A stretch of 64,000 bases of DNA from Flavobacterium xanthum. Its GTDB lineage: Bacteria; Bacteroidota; Bacteroidia; Flavobacteriales; Flavobacteriaceae. Below the pieces are notes generated by a model. It worked only from the letters and a program-made list of their open reading frames with translations, did not search any database and was not told the origin of the DNA. The first letter of the stretch is position 1. Every line of letters starts with the position of its first letter. The translations under genes and the position numbers were made by a program. Location: positions 48,445 to 112,444 of the forward strand of contig NZ_FRBU01000010.1 in NCBI RefSeq assembly GCF_900142695.1, read 5' to 3'. Positions 55,581 to 63,380 of the stretch are shown here, one piece after another.

Positions 55581-57344
55581 ATGAGAAAAATAACCACTCT
55601 TTTCTTTGCAATAACAGGTTCTTTGCTGCTAGTTAATTGCAAATCCGAAGATAAAAAAGAAGATTTTACCAGTTTAACAAAAAACTATTTTGACGACAAA
55701 AATGCTTTAGATCCTTTGGGAGCAACGCAAAGTGGTCAAAACCAATACAACGATCAGCTGCAATTTGAGATGACGGACAGTTTTAGAAACTCGCAAGAAG
55801 CTTTTTTTGACAAATACCAAACTGCTTTAAATAAAATTGATAAAGAAAACTTATCCGAGGAAGAAAAAAACAGTTACGAAATCATCAAATGGGAAATTGA
55901 AATTGGTAAAGATTTATTAAAACAACCTACCAATTTGCTTCCTGTTCATCAATTTTGGGGTACACACCTCACTATGGGACAGTTTGCGGGAGGAACCAGC
56001 GCACAACCTTTTAAAACAGAAGAGGATTATACTAATTTCCTACAGCGAATGGATAAATACGCTGTTTGGATAGACTCCGCGATGGTATACATGAAAAAAG
56101 GATTAGACAAAGGAGTGGTATTACCAAAATCATTAACGATAAAACTAATTCCACAATTTGCCGAAATGGCTACGCCAAATATTGAAGACAATCTATTTTA
56201 CTCTTCTATAAAATTAATGCCTGCTTCATTTCCTGACAGCATCAAAGAAGATTTAACGGCAAAATATACAGCGACAATCAATACCAAACTGATTCCGCAG
56301 TATAAGAAGATGGCTGATTTTTTGAATAAAGAATACCTTCCTGCTTCCAGAGCAACCAGCGGAATTGGAAGTTTGCCTTTTGGAAAAGAGTTATATGCCG
56401 CTTACGTAAAACAGTGGACTACTACTGATATGACTCCAGAAGCCATTCATGAATTAGGACTAAAAGAAGTGGCTCGACTGACTGCCGAAATGGAAAAGGT
56501 AAAAACGCAAGTCGGTTTCAAAGGCACATTATTAGAATTCTTTGAGGAGGTTCGAAACAAAAAAGAATTAAAACCCTTTACCAAACCAGAGGAAGTTATT
56601 GCTAATTTTCAAAGCATTTACACCCGCATTAAACCGAATGTAGATAAATTATTTGCGTTACAACCTAAAACGAAATTTGAAATCAGACGCACAGAAGCTT
56701 TTAGAGAGCAAACAGCTAGTGCGGAATACAACCAAGGAACGGCTGACGGCACACGTCCCGGTATTTTCTATGTGCCAATTCCCGATGTAGCCAATTATAA
56801 TATGTATGGTGATGAAGATTTGTTTTTGCATGAAGCGATTCCGGGGCATCACTTTCAAATATCCTTACAGCAAGAAAACGAGAGTCTTCCTGATTTTAGA
56901 AAATTCAATTGGTTTGGCGCGTATGGCGAAGGTTGGGCTTTGTACACGGAAAGTTTAGGAAAAGAATTGGGTTTGTATCAAGATCCGTATCAGTATTTTG
57001 GGATGCTGGGTAATGAAATGCACCGAGCCGTACGATTAGTAGTTGATACCGGATTACATTCTAAAGGGTGGACCAGAGAGCAAGCTATTAAATATTCGTT
57101 AGCAAACGAAGCTGAAAGTGAAGCGAGCATAATTCCAGAAATCGAACGCTACATGGCGATTCCGGGGCAAGCATTGTCCTATAAGATTGGTCAGTTAAAG
57201 ATTATGGAGCTTCGCAAAAAAGCGGAAACTAAGATGGGTACTACATTTGATATTAAGAAATTTCACGAAAAAGTATTAGAGTCTGGCGTAATGCCTTTAG
57301 CATTATTAGAAAAGAAAATCAATGCTTGGATTGAGAATAAATAA
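55581..57344 (+). CDS. DUF885 family lipoprotein, putative metallopeptidase
   Basis: 587 residues with a lipobox (LLLVNC, Cys20). The DUF885 core contains the motif LHEAIPGHHFQ, giving the HExxxHH-like cluster His417, Glu418, His423 and His424, and YGEGWALYTESLG downstream supplies a likely third ligand. The family resembles M32/M3-fold zinc peptidases and is predicted to degrade peptides in the periplasm. It lies next to the M3 peptidase but divergent. Confidence 0.88.
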   Translation: MRKITTLFFAITGSLLLVNCKSEDKKEDFTSLTKNYFDDKNALDPLGATQSGQNQYNDQLQFEMTDSFRNSQEAFFDKYQTALNKIDKENLSEEEKNSYEIIKWEIEIGKDLLKQPTNLLPVHQFWGTHLTMGQFAGGTSAQPFKTEEDYTNFLQRMDKYAVWIDSAMVYMKKGLDKGVVLPKSLTIKLIPQFAEMATPNIEDNLFYSSIKLMPASFPDSIKEDLTAKYTATINTKLIPQYKKMADFLNKEYLPASRATSGIGSLPFGKELYAAYVKQWTTTDMTPEAIHELGLKEVARLTAEMEKVKTQVGFKGTLLEFFEEVRNKKELKPFTKPEEVIANFQSIYTRIKPNVDKLFALQPKTKFEIRRTEAFREQTASAEYNQGTADGTRPGIFYVPIPDVANYNMYGDEDLFLHEAIPGHHFQISLQQENESLPDFRKFNWFGAYGEGWALYTESLGKELGLYQDPYQYFGMLGNEMHRAVRLVVDTGLHSKGWTREQAIKYSLANEAESEASIIPEIERYMAIPGQALSYKIGQLKIMELRKKAETKMGTTFDIKKFHEKVLESGVMPLALLEKKINAWIENK

Positions 57345-57771
57345 TTATTAAAAGTAGGTATAAAAAAGCTTCTCCATTGAGAAGCATTTTTTATGTGCGG
57401 ATCATAAATCTTAATAAGATCAATCCACATTCTCAATACTGTATTTTCACTCTTATTGGATATACAATTACATCCAGTAGTTCATTTGCAAAAATTATCG
57501 GTTTATCTTGGTGGTTTTCTTGGAAAAATTTTTCAATACTGTTTAGTTTCTCTACTATAATTTCAAAGCGGTTTTCCTTTTTTAATATAAAGTGAAGAAA
57601 GAGACCTTATTTAAAAGCTGATTTTTAACGCTTTTAAACCTACTACCAACTTTCAAGACCATTAATTCTAATTTGCTAAAGATATGCTATCAAACAAATA
57701 GCAATTTCGTTCCATAGGATAAAAGGCTAACGTCCGTGGACAAACCGTATGAATGTTTCAGTAGTCAAGGC
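57345..57771. other. Non-coding stretch with possible HTH-gene relic
   Basis: After the terminator at 57362 no intact gene is seen. On the reverse strand, about 57408-57590 reads as a stop-bounded stretch without a start codon (FILKKENRFEIIVEKLNSIE through ANELLDVIVY to a stop, then ECGLI). It faintly recalls the excisionase-like HTH_17 proteins of Bacteroidetes and may be a relic. Confidence in that is low. Confidence 0.3.
57362..57392 (+). terminator. Intrinsic terminator of DUF885 gene
   Basis: GCTTCTC (57368-57374), loop CATT, GAGAAGC (57379-57385), with A5 before and T6 after. Confidence 0.85.
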
Positions 57772-58797
57772 TTACTTCACGTATTTATTTATCATATATT
57801 GGGTAATCGGTTTTAACGTTTTATCATTTTCAGGATGAAAACCTGGACCATTAAAAAAATCAAGACGATCTCCATTTTTACAATACCATAAAACGGGTTT
57901 ATTATGCTTAAAAAAAGTTGTTGTATCCGACACCTCAATTTTTTTAAAACCTAGCATATTTTGATTTATCGGTAGTTTGGAATAGAGGTTTACAATCCCG
58001 ACTTCTTCAGTTTCACACTCCACCACTTCATAATGGTCTTTTTGCCATTGCATACACGGTTTTTTTGAAAAATACCAATATCCAAAACCACCTAGGACTA
58101 AAATCAGAAGCATTGCTGGAATAATTTGCTGTGTCTGTAAAGACCGCATTTGCTTTTTCACCAAGAACGATGATTGAATTATGCTCTCATCCTCACGGTT
58201 GTCAATTATTGCCCTTTTATCTTCAACGGTAACTTGGTGCACAACACTATTTTCATTACTGTCAACAAGACTACTCTCTTTTTTTAACGATTCTGTTCTT
58301 GAAAATTTAAGATACGGTCTTGGATTAAAATCGACCAATATTGCTGCAATATTCACCGCTTCAATATCAGTTAAATCCGTTTCTCCCTTAAAAAAGGTTT
58401 CAATTGGCCTGAATCTATCTGTTTGCTCTTTTAATTTATTGGAGCAATTTGGAAGAAAATCAAATTGAAAAAAAGCAGAAAAGCTTTTTAAATCGTCAGC
58501 ATTTGCCTCGTTTTTAAATAACTCGCCACACAATTTCCTCAATTTAGCGCGAGAAGGATTTAGCAAAAAACTGGAATGACTTCCCCTTTTTTCTCTCTCA
58601 TACTTCAATTGAATAGCTGCTTTATAATCTTCTAAAGTATTTTTCACCATAAGCTTACAGGAATTTTTAGGAATTATCAGGAATCCTTCGTCATACTGGG
58701 AATCATAGGAATTCCGTATCAATTTTACTTCAGAAGCATCAGTACTTTGCCTCAGAATTAGTTGTTGTTCTATTTCGCGATACGAGCAAATGTACAA
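57772..58797 (-). CDS. Single-span membrane protein, unknown
   Basis: 341 residues. The N-terminal two thirds are soluble and charged, with one membrane helix at about 228-244 (PAMLLILVLGGFGYWYFSK) and a C-terminal domain (about 246-341; CMQWQKDHYEVVECE, KPVLWYCKNGDRLDFFNGPG). Similar small C-terminal domains occur in flavobacterial proteins of unknown role. The cytoplasmic part has no recognised fold. It is divergent from the small lipoprotein gene. Confidence 0.7.
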   Translation of the reverse strand: MYICSYREIEQQLILRQSTDASEVKLIRNSYDSQYDEGFLIIPKNSCKLMVKNTLEDYKAAIQLKYEREKRGSHSSFLLNPSRAKLRKLCGELFKNEANADDLKSFSAFFQFDFLPNCSNKLKEQTDRFRPIETFFKGETDLTDIEAVNIAAILVDFNPRPYLKFSRTESLKKESSLVDSNENSVVHQVTVEDKRAIIDNREDESIIQSSFLVKKQMRSLQTQQIIPAMLLILVLGGFGYWYFSKKPCMQWQKDHYEVVECETEEVGIVNLYSKLPINQNMLGFKKIEVSDTTTFFKHNKPVLWYCKNGDRLDFFNGPGFHPENDKTLKPITQYMINKYVK

Positions 58798-58995
58798 AAC
58801 TACTTCTATAAAAGTGACGCTATACCGAACAGAATTTTTATTCCGGGAAGTATAATTAAACGGTTCTGTACTAGCTCACTTTACTTCCCGAAACCAAAAC
58901 AAACTGTTCTCATTTTACTGGTTTGGCCACTACTAATTATTCGATTACAGCTATCGAACAGCCAAACCTATGTCCAATTTTTAACAATTACAATC

Positions 58996-59202
58996 ATGAA
59001 AAAAATATTTTTTGTAGCTATTGTTGTAGTATCAGGTTTAACAATGGTGTCCTGTGATACTGAAGCAATTGAGGGTTCAACGCCACAATCAAAAGAAAAT
59101 AATACAATTTCTTTCGCTAATTCCAGTTCAGCCAATGCTAGTGATGATGGACCGGGTAATGACATAATTATCATAACACCTCCAAAAAACCCAAAATTAT
59201 AA
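58996..59202 (+). CDS. Small lipoprotein, unknown
   Basis: 68 residues from the ATG at 58996: MKKIFFVAIVVVSGLTMVSC gives a clear lipobox (Cys20), followed by a Ser/Asn-rich, acidic mature tail and IIIITPPKNPKL. It lies 46 bp upstream of the TPR sensor kinase and could be part of its sensing input, by position only. The frame is open further upstream (58762), but that part has no signal character. Confidence 0.65.
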   Translation: MKKIFFVAIVVVSGLTMVSCDTEAIEGSTPQSKENNTISFANSSSANASDDGPGNDIIIITPPKNPKL

Positions 59203-59248
59203 GTTACTATTACTAATTAAATACTAATTTCGGGGAAAGTTACTTTAT

Positions 59249-60967
59249 ATGGTGCGTTCCCCGATTTTTATTTTACTGTTTTTACTTTTAATTTTTTCTT
59301 GTCAAAAGCCTTTAAATACAGTTTGTGTTAGTTCTACAAAACAAGTAAGCCCAAAAAAAATACAAGCCCAAAAATTCTCAACATTAGCTGATTCCTTTTA
59401 TGGAAATAATAAATTAGATAGTGCTTTCTATTATTATTTAAAATCTACAGTACTATTTAAAGAGGAAGGCAGTGATACTTATATTGCCTATAATCTTATT
59501 GCAATGGCTCAAATCCAACAGACTTCAGGAGATTATTATAGCAGTGAAGAAACGTTGACTGAGGCTTTACCCTATATAAATAATGAGTTGCAATACCGAA
59601 TGGCCTCAAATAATTTATTTGGGATTGCAGCACAAGAACTGATGAATTACGATGACGCCATCATCTATTTTACTTCAATTTTAAAAACAGCAAACGATTC
59701 CATATCCAGAGTGACGGCTTTTAACAACATCGCTACTGTTTATATGGAGCAAAAAAAGTATGGAAAAGCTATTGCTCTTTTAAAGCCAATTTTAAAATCG
59801 AATGTTTTAGATACCTTACTGTATAAAAAAGCCAGAATTATTGACAATCTGGGATTTGCTTATTATAAAGACAATGCTATACCAAAAGGACTAGCTCTAA
59901 TGAATCAGGGATTAGCAATTAGAAAAAAAATTAACGATTCTTATGGAAGCATTGAAAGCTATTTGCATTTAGCTGATTTTTATAAAGATCGAGATTATCA
60001 AAAATCGAAGGAGAATGCATTGCAGGCTTATAAGGTAGCCACAAAGTATCAAAGTATCGATGAACGATTGGAGGCATTAGAACTCTTAATGTCTTACAAT
60101 TTAGAAAAAGGAGTAAATAATTATGCTACTCTGTTCATAAATCTTAATGATAGCATCAAAAAGGTACGCAACAATGCTACTAATCAATTTGCAAAAATTA
60201 AATATGATTCCAGAGAAGCGACTTTAAAAAATATAAAATATAAACGGCAAAGAGCAGAAACCCTTTTGCAACTTGAAACGCAAAAAAACCAAAAGTACTT
60301 GCTCAGTTTTGGATTAGTTGTACTACTTGGCGGAATCGGTTTTCTTATCCACTATTTTAGAAATAAAAATAAACGAGAGCTATTAGTAGCAAGTTACAAT
60401 ACTGAAACTCGAATTTCAAAACAACTCCATGATGAACTCGCTAATGATGTTTTTTATGCGATGACTTTTGCCGAAACGCAAGATTTATTAAACCCAATAA
60501 AAAAAGAAACGCTATTAGACAATCTTGATAAAATATACGTTAGAACACGAGATTTCTCTAAGGAGAATAGCACTATAGAAACAGGAGAACGTTTTGAACA
60601 CAATCTAAAACAAATGCTTAGTAATTATAAAAATGACAGTGTTGAAGTTATTATAAAAAATGGAAATTCAATAGATTGGTCAAAAATCGAAAACGAAAAA
60701 AAGATCGCAATACAAAGGGTATTGCAAGAGCTCATGGTCAATATGAAAAAATACAGCCAAGCCAATTTTGTGATCATTGGGTTTGATAGCGATCAGAATA
60801 ATGTGATAATTGACTATTCAGATAATGGGGTGGGCTTCACGGAAAAACTAATTTTAAAAAATGGACTTCAAAATGCGGAAAACCGCATTCAGGCAGTAAA
60901 AGGAACACTTATGTTCGATTCTCAAATCAATAAAGGTTTCAAAGCTAAAATTTTACTTCCTAAATAA
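59249..60967 (+). CDS. TPR-containing sensor histidine kinase (NarL-type)
   Basis: 572 residues. A lipobox-like N-terminus (LLLIFSC, Cys18) is followed by periplasmic TPR-like repeats (about 40-300), a membrane helix (about 351-370; LLSFGLVVLLGGIGFLIHYF), then a HisKA_3 domain with SKQLHDELANDVFYAM (phospho-acceptor His394) and an HATPase (VLQELMVNMKKYSQA, YSDNGVGF). This Bacteroidetes type normally pairs with a LuxR/NarL response regulator directly downstream; here only a broken relic remains (60983-61144). Confidence 0.9.
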   Translation: MVRSPIFILLFLLLIFSCQKPLNTVCVSSTKQVSPKKIQAQKFSTLADSFYGNNKLDSAFYYYLKSTVLFKEEGSDTYIAYNLIAMAQIQQTSGDYYSSEETLTEALPYINNELQYRMASNNLFGIAAQELMNYDDAIIYFTSILKTANDSISRVTAFNNIATVYMEQKKYGKAIALLKPILKSNVLDTLLYKKARIIDNLGFAYYKDNAIPKGLALMNQGLAIRKKINDSYGSIESYLHLADFYKDRDYQKSKENALQAYKVATKYQSIDERLEALELLMSYNLEKGVNNYATLFINLNDSIKKVRNNATNQFAKIKYDSREATLKNIKYKRQRAETLLQLETQKNQKYLLSFGLVVLLGGIGFLIHYFRNKNKRELLVASYNTETRISKQLHDELANDVFYAMTFAETQDLLNPIKKETLLDNLDKIYVRTRDFSKENSTIETGERFEHNLKQMLSNYKNDSVEVIIKNGNSIDWSKIENEKKIAIQRVLQELMVNMKKYSQANFVIIGFDSDQNNVIIDYSDNGVGFTEKLILKNGLQNAENRIQAVKGTLMFDSQINKGFKAKILLPK

Positions 60968-60982
60968 TTTAACAAAAATAGG

Positions 60983-61144
60983 TTCACAAAAGTTTTAATT
61001 GCGATTGATATCGATTTTAATAATGTGGGTGCGGCTTAAATACTCCAAGAACTCGATGTTCCCGACATTCAATATGCAAAATATTGTGATGAAGCTTTGT
61101 TAAAAATTAAAAAAGCACATATTGATGGTACTCCTTTTCAACTG
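60983..61144 (+). pseudogene. Response-regulator relic (NarL/LuxR type), N-terminal part
   Basis: Read from 60983: FTKVLIAIDIDFNNVGAA, stop (TAA 61037-61039), then ILQELDVPDIQYAKYCDEA and LLKIKKAHIDGTPFQL. This matches the first half of the receiver domain of regulators that follow TPR kinases of this kind, but the start codon, the phospho-acceptor region and the whole output domain are missing. The similarity ends near 61144, where unrelated sequence begins. Confidence 0.75.
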
Positions 61145-61380
61145 CGATTTAAAAATGCTGACAAATTTACCTTTTGCCGTTTGCAAATTCTTTCCTGCTT
61201 CTTTTCACTTACTGCGTTTATTCTTCATACCCTGTTCAATTTCCTTAACTTGTGTATCGAAGTCGGCAGACGACAAAGTCTCTTAATTTTATCGAAAGTT
61301 GTGTCGGTTCTGAAAATCCGTCCTTTGAAATCTAACTTTGTTTGCCTGAAATCATAAACCCAAAAAGTTCTCCCTTTTAG
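61145..61380 (-). other. Unidentified coding debris
   Basis: On the reverse strand, two overlapping stop-bounded pieces read like one frameshifted C-terminus: YDFRQTKLDFKGRIFRTDTT and, in another frame, TLSSADFDTQVKEIEQGM ending KNKRSK and a stop. No family is recognised. It abuts the response-regulator relic and so marks a rearrangement junction. Confidence 0.4.
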
Positions 61381-61450
61381 AATAATTTAAGTTTAAATAG
61401 GTGCTCTAGGGCACAGGTTTAGGAAAGAGTGTTGTTTTTTGGGGAACACA

Positions 61451-61497
61451 CAAAACAAAAAAGACTTAAAAAACTGATAATCAGCTATTTAAGTCTT
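61451..61497 (-). terminator. Terminator of tRNA-Leu
   Basis: AAGACTTAAA (61461-61470) pairs with TTTAAGTCTT (61488-61497), with a nested CTGAT/ATCAG. T run on the reverse strand beyond 61461. Confidence 0.75.
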
Positions 61498-61505
61498 AAT
61501 GTTTG

Positions 61506-61587
61506 TGCGGATAATAGGACTCGAACCTACACGCCTTGCGGCACCAGATCCTAAGTCTGGCATGTCTACCAATTTCACCATATCCGC
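61506..61587 (-). tRNA. tRNA-Leu(TAG)
   Basis: An 82-nt class II tRNA on the reverse strand. Acceptor GCGGATA pairs with TATCCGC (61507-61513 with 61581-61587), the anticodon loop CTTAGGA has anticodon TAG (61551-61553), a long variable arm (GTGCCGCAAGGCGT) follows, then T arm with GGTTCGAGTCC. Discriminator A; CCA not encoded. Confidence 0.95.
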
Positions 61588-61695
61588 GCAATTGTGGGTG
61601 CAAAGATACACTTAACTTCCAATTTTCAAAACAATTTAGACAAAAAATATTCATACTCTTTTTTGTACTTTTGGAATATAAACAAATTTCACCTA

Positions 61696-63084
61696 ATGGA
61701 AAATATTAAAGCATACGTTCAAGAACACAAAGATCGCTTTATCAATGAGTTAATCGAATTATTAAAAATCCCATCCGTGAGTGCCGACACTGCGTACTCA
61801 CATGATGTTTTTGCAACTGCTGATGCCGTAAAGGCCAGTTTAGAGAAAGCGGGCTGTGATTTTGTCGAAATTTGCGACACTCCAGGTTATCCAATCGTAT
61901 ATGGCGAGAAAATTATTGATCCCAACTTGCCTACCGTTTTGGTCTACGGACATTATGATGTACAACCACCAGATCCAGTCGAATTATGGACTTCTCCACC
62001 TTTTGAACCGGTAATCAAGAAAACCGAAATTCATCCTGAAGGCGCTATTTTTGCCCGTGGTGCTTGTGATGACAAAGGCCAAATGTATATGCACGTAAAA
62101 GCATTAGAATATATGGTTCAATCCAATACTTTGCCGTGTAATGTGAAATTCATGATTGAAGGCGAAGAAGAAATTGGTTCCAAAAGTTTGAGCTGGTTTG
62201 TTGAACGCAATCAGGAAAAACTAAAAAACGATGTGATTTTAATTTCTGATACTGGAATGATTTCTAATCAGCAGCCGTCAATTACAACAGGATTGCGTGG
62301 ATTAAGCTATGTAGAAGTCGAAGTTACGGGACCAAACCGGGACTTACATTCTGGATTGTATGGCGGAGCCGTTGCTAATCCAATCAATGTGTTGGCTAAA
62401 ATGATTGCTTCGCTTCATGATGAAAACAACCACATTACTATTCCTGGTTTCTATGATAATGTCGAAGAATTATCCTTAGAAGAAAGAGCTGAAATGGCCA
62501 AAGCGCCTTTCAATCTTGAAAATTATAAAAAAGCAATCGACTTAAATGACGTTTATGGCGAAAAAGGCTATGTCACTAACGAACGCAACTCCATTCGTCC
62601 TACACTGGATGTAAACGGAATCTGGGGTGGCTACACTGGCGAAGGTGCTAAAACAGTTATTGCAAGCAAAGCTTTCGCCAAAATTTCGATGCGTTTGGTT
62701 CCTAATCAAGATTGGGAACAAATCACCGAATTGTTTACCAAACACTTCACCAGCATCGCTCCTGCTGGCGTAACTGTACTTGTAAAACCACATCATGGCG
62801 GACAAGGTTACGTAACCCCAATAGACAGCATTGGCTACAAAGCCGCCAACATGGCGTATACTGAAACCTTTGGTGTACCAGCCATTCCGGTGCGTTCTGG
62901 AGGAAGTATTCCAATCGTTGCGTTATTCGAAAAAGAACTGAAAAGCAAAACTATTTTGATGGGATTTGGTCTGGATAGCGATGCCATTCACTCGCCAAAC
63001 GAACATTTCGGGATCTTTAATTACCTCAAAGGAATTGAAACCATTCCGTTGTTTTATAAATATTTCGTGGAGTTGACAAAATAA
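61696..63084 (+). CDS. M20 family dipeptidase
   Basis: 462 residues from the ATG at 61696 (MENIKAYVQEHKDRFINELI). M20 residues: VYGHYDVQPPDP (zinc His and base region), FARGACDDKGQMYMHVKA (bridging Asp), MIEGEEEIGS (catalytic Glu and zinc Glu), SDTGM, and DAIHSPNEHFGIFN near the end (last His ligand). Cytoplasmic. It cleaves dipeptides as in CNDP2-type enzymes. The frame is open to 61594 but runs back to the tRNA-Leu edge, so the later ATG is chosen. Confidence 0.92.
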   Translation: MENIKAYVQEHKDRFINELIELLKIPSVSADTAYSHDVFATADAVKASLEKAGCDFVEICDTPGYPIVYGEKIIDPNLPTVLVYGHYDVQPPDPVELWTSPPFEPVIKKTEIHPEGAIFARGACDDKGQMYMHVKALEYMVQSNTLPCNVKFMIEGEEEIGSKSLSWFVERNQEKLKNDVILISDTGMISNQQPSITTGLRGLSYVEVEVTGPNRDLHSGLYGGAVANPINVLAKMIASLHDENNHITIPGFYDNVEELSLEERAEMAKAPFNLENYKKAIDLNDVYGEKGYVTNERNSIRPTLDVNGIWGGYTGEGAKTVIASKAFAKISMRLVPNQDWEQITELFTKHFTSIAPAGVTVLVKPHHGGQGYVTPIDSIGYKAANMAYTETFGVPAIPVRSGGSIPIVALFEKELKSKTILMGFGLDSDAIHSPNEHFGIFNYLKGIETIPLFYKYFVELTK

Positions 63085-63098
63085 TAAGTATCGATAAC

Positions 63099-63167
63099 GT
63101 CAGTTCGAGTTTTTTTGTGAATAGAAAGGGAACAAACTTCTCGATACGCTGCGCTACTCGAAGTGAC
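63099..63167. repeat. Imperfect palindromic repeat after dipeptidase
   Basis: GTCAGTTCGAGT (63099-63110) is nearly the reverse complement of ACTCGAAGTGAC (63156-63167; 11 of 12). Between them is CTCGATACGCTGCGCTACTC. Such sequences look like a dispersed intergenic repeat. Confidence 0.55.
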
Positions 63168-63182
63168 ATACATAATAATACT

Positions 63183-63213
63183 AATCCGCTCTACACAGGG
63201 CGGATTTTTTTTT
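63183..63213 (+). terminator. Intrinsic terminator of dipeptidase gene
   Basis: AATCCGCTCT (63183-63192), loop ACAC, AGGGCGGATT (63197-63206; one G-U pair), then T run to 63213. Confidence 0.85.
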
Positions 63214-63357
63214 GGGCGTTCCCATGTTGCAGCAAGCCCTACGAAGATTCACAACCTTCCAAGCAACAAGGGCGGGCTTTCCGTTACAATCTTTTTACCC
63301 GCCGAAAAGGCGGACAAAAAGGATTTCCACTGCAATCCCTAACGCAAGCCCTCGATA
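63214..63357 (+). repeat. Intergenic element with variable hairpin (copy 2)
   Basis: Conserved-looking flanks GGGCTTTCCGTTACAATC and AAAGGATTTCCACTGCAATC surround a central hairpin: CTTTTT (63291-63296), AC, CCGCC (63299-63303), loop GAAAA, GGCGG (63309-63313), AC, AAAAAG (63316-63321). The flanks match the reverse strand of the element at 51581-51696, but the hairpin sequence is different. Confidence 0.65.
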
Positions 63358-63380
63358 ATTTTCCTAGCCCAATAATTTAA

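Noticed and set aside
57377..57595. 72-residue forward frame
   Set aside because: Low-complexity Ser/Phe/Ile composition, and the opposite strand reads more like a protein relic.
58762..58995. Longer start for the small lipoprotein
   Set aside because: The upstream 78 codons overlap the divergent gene and have no signal; the ATG at 58996 begins a perfect lipoprotein signal.
61097..61357. 86-residue forward frame
   Set aside because: It begins inside the response-regulator relic and then runs through unrelated debris, so it is a chimera of decayed sequence.
63117..63380. 87-residue forward frame after the dipeptidase
   Set aside because: It spans a terminator and the intergenic element; composition follows the repeat, not a protein.
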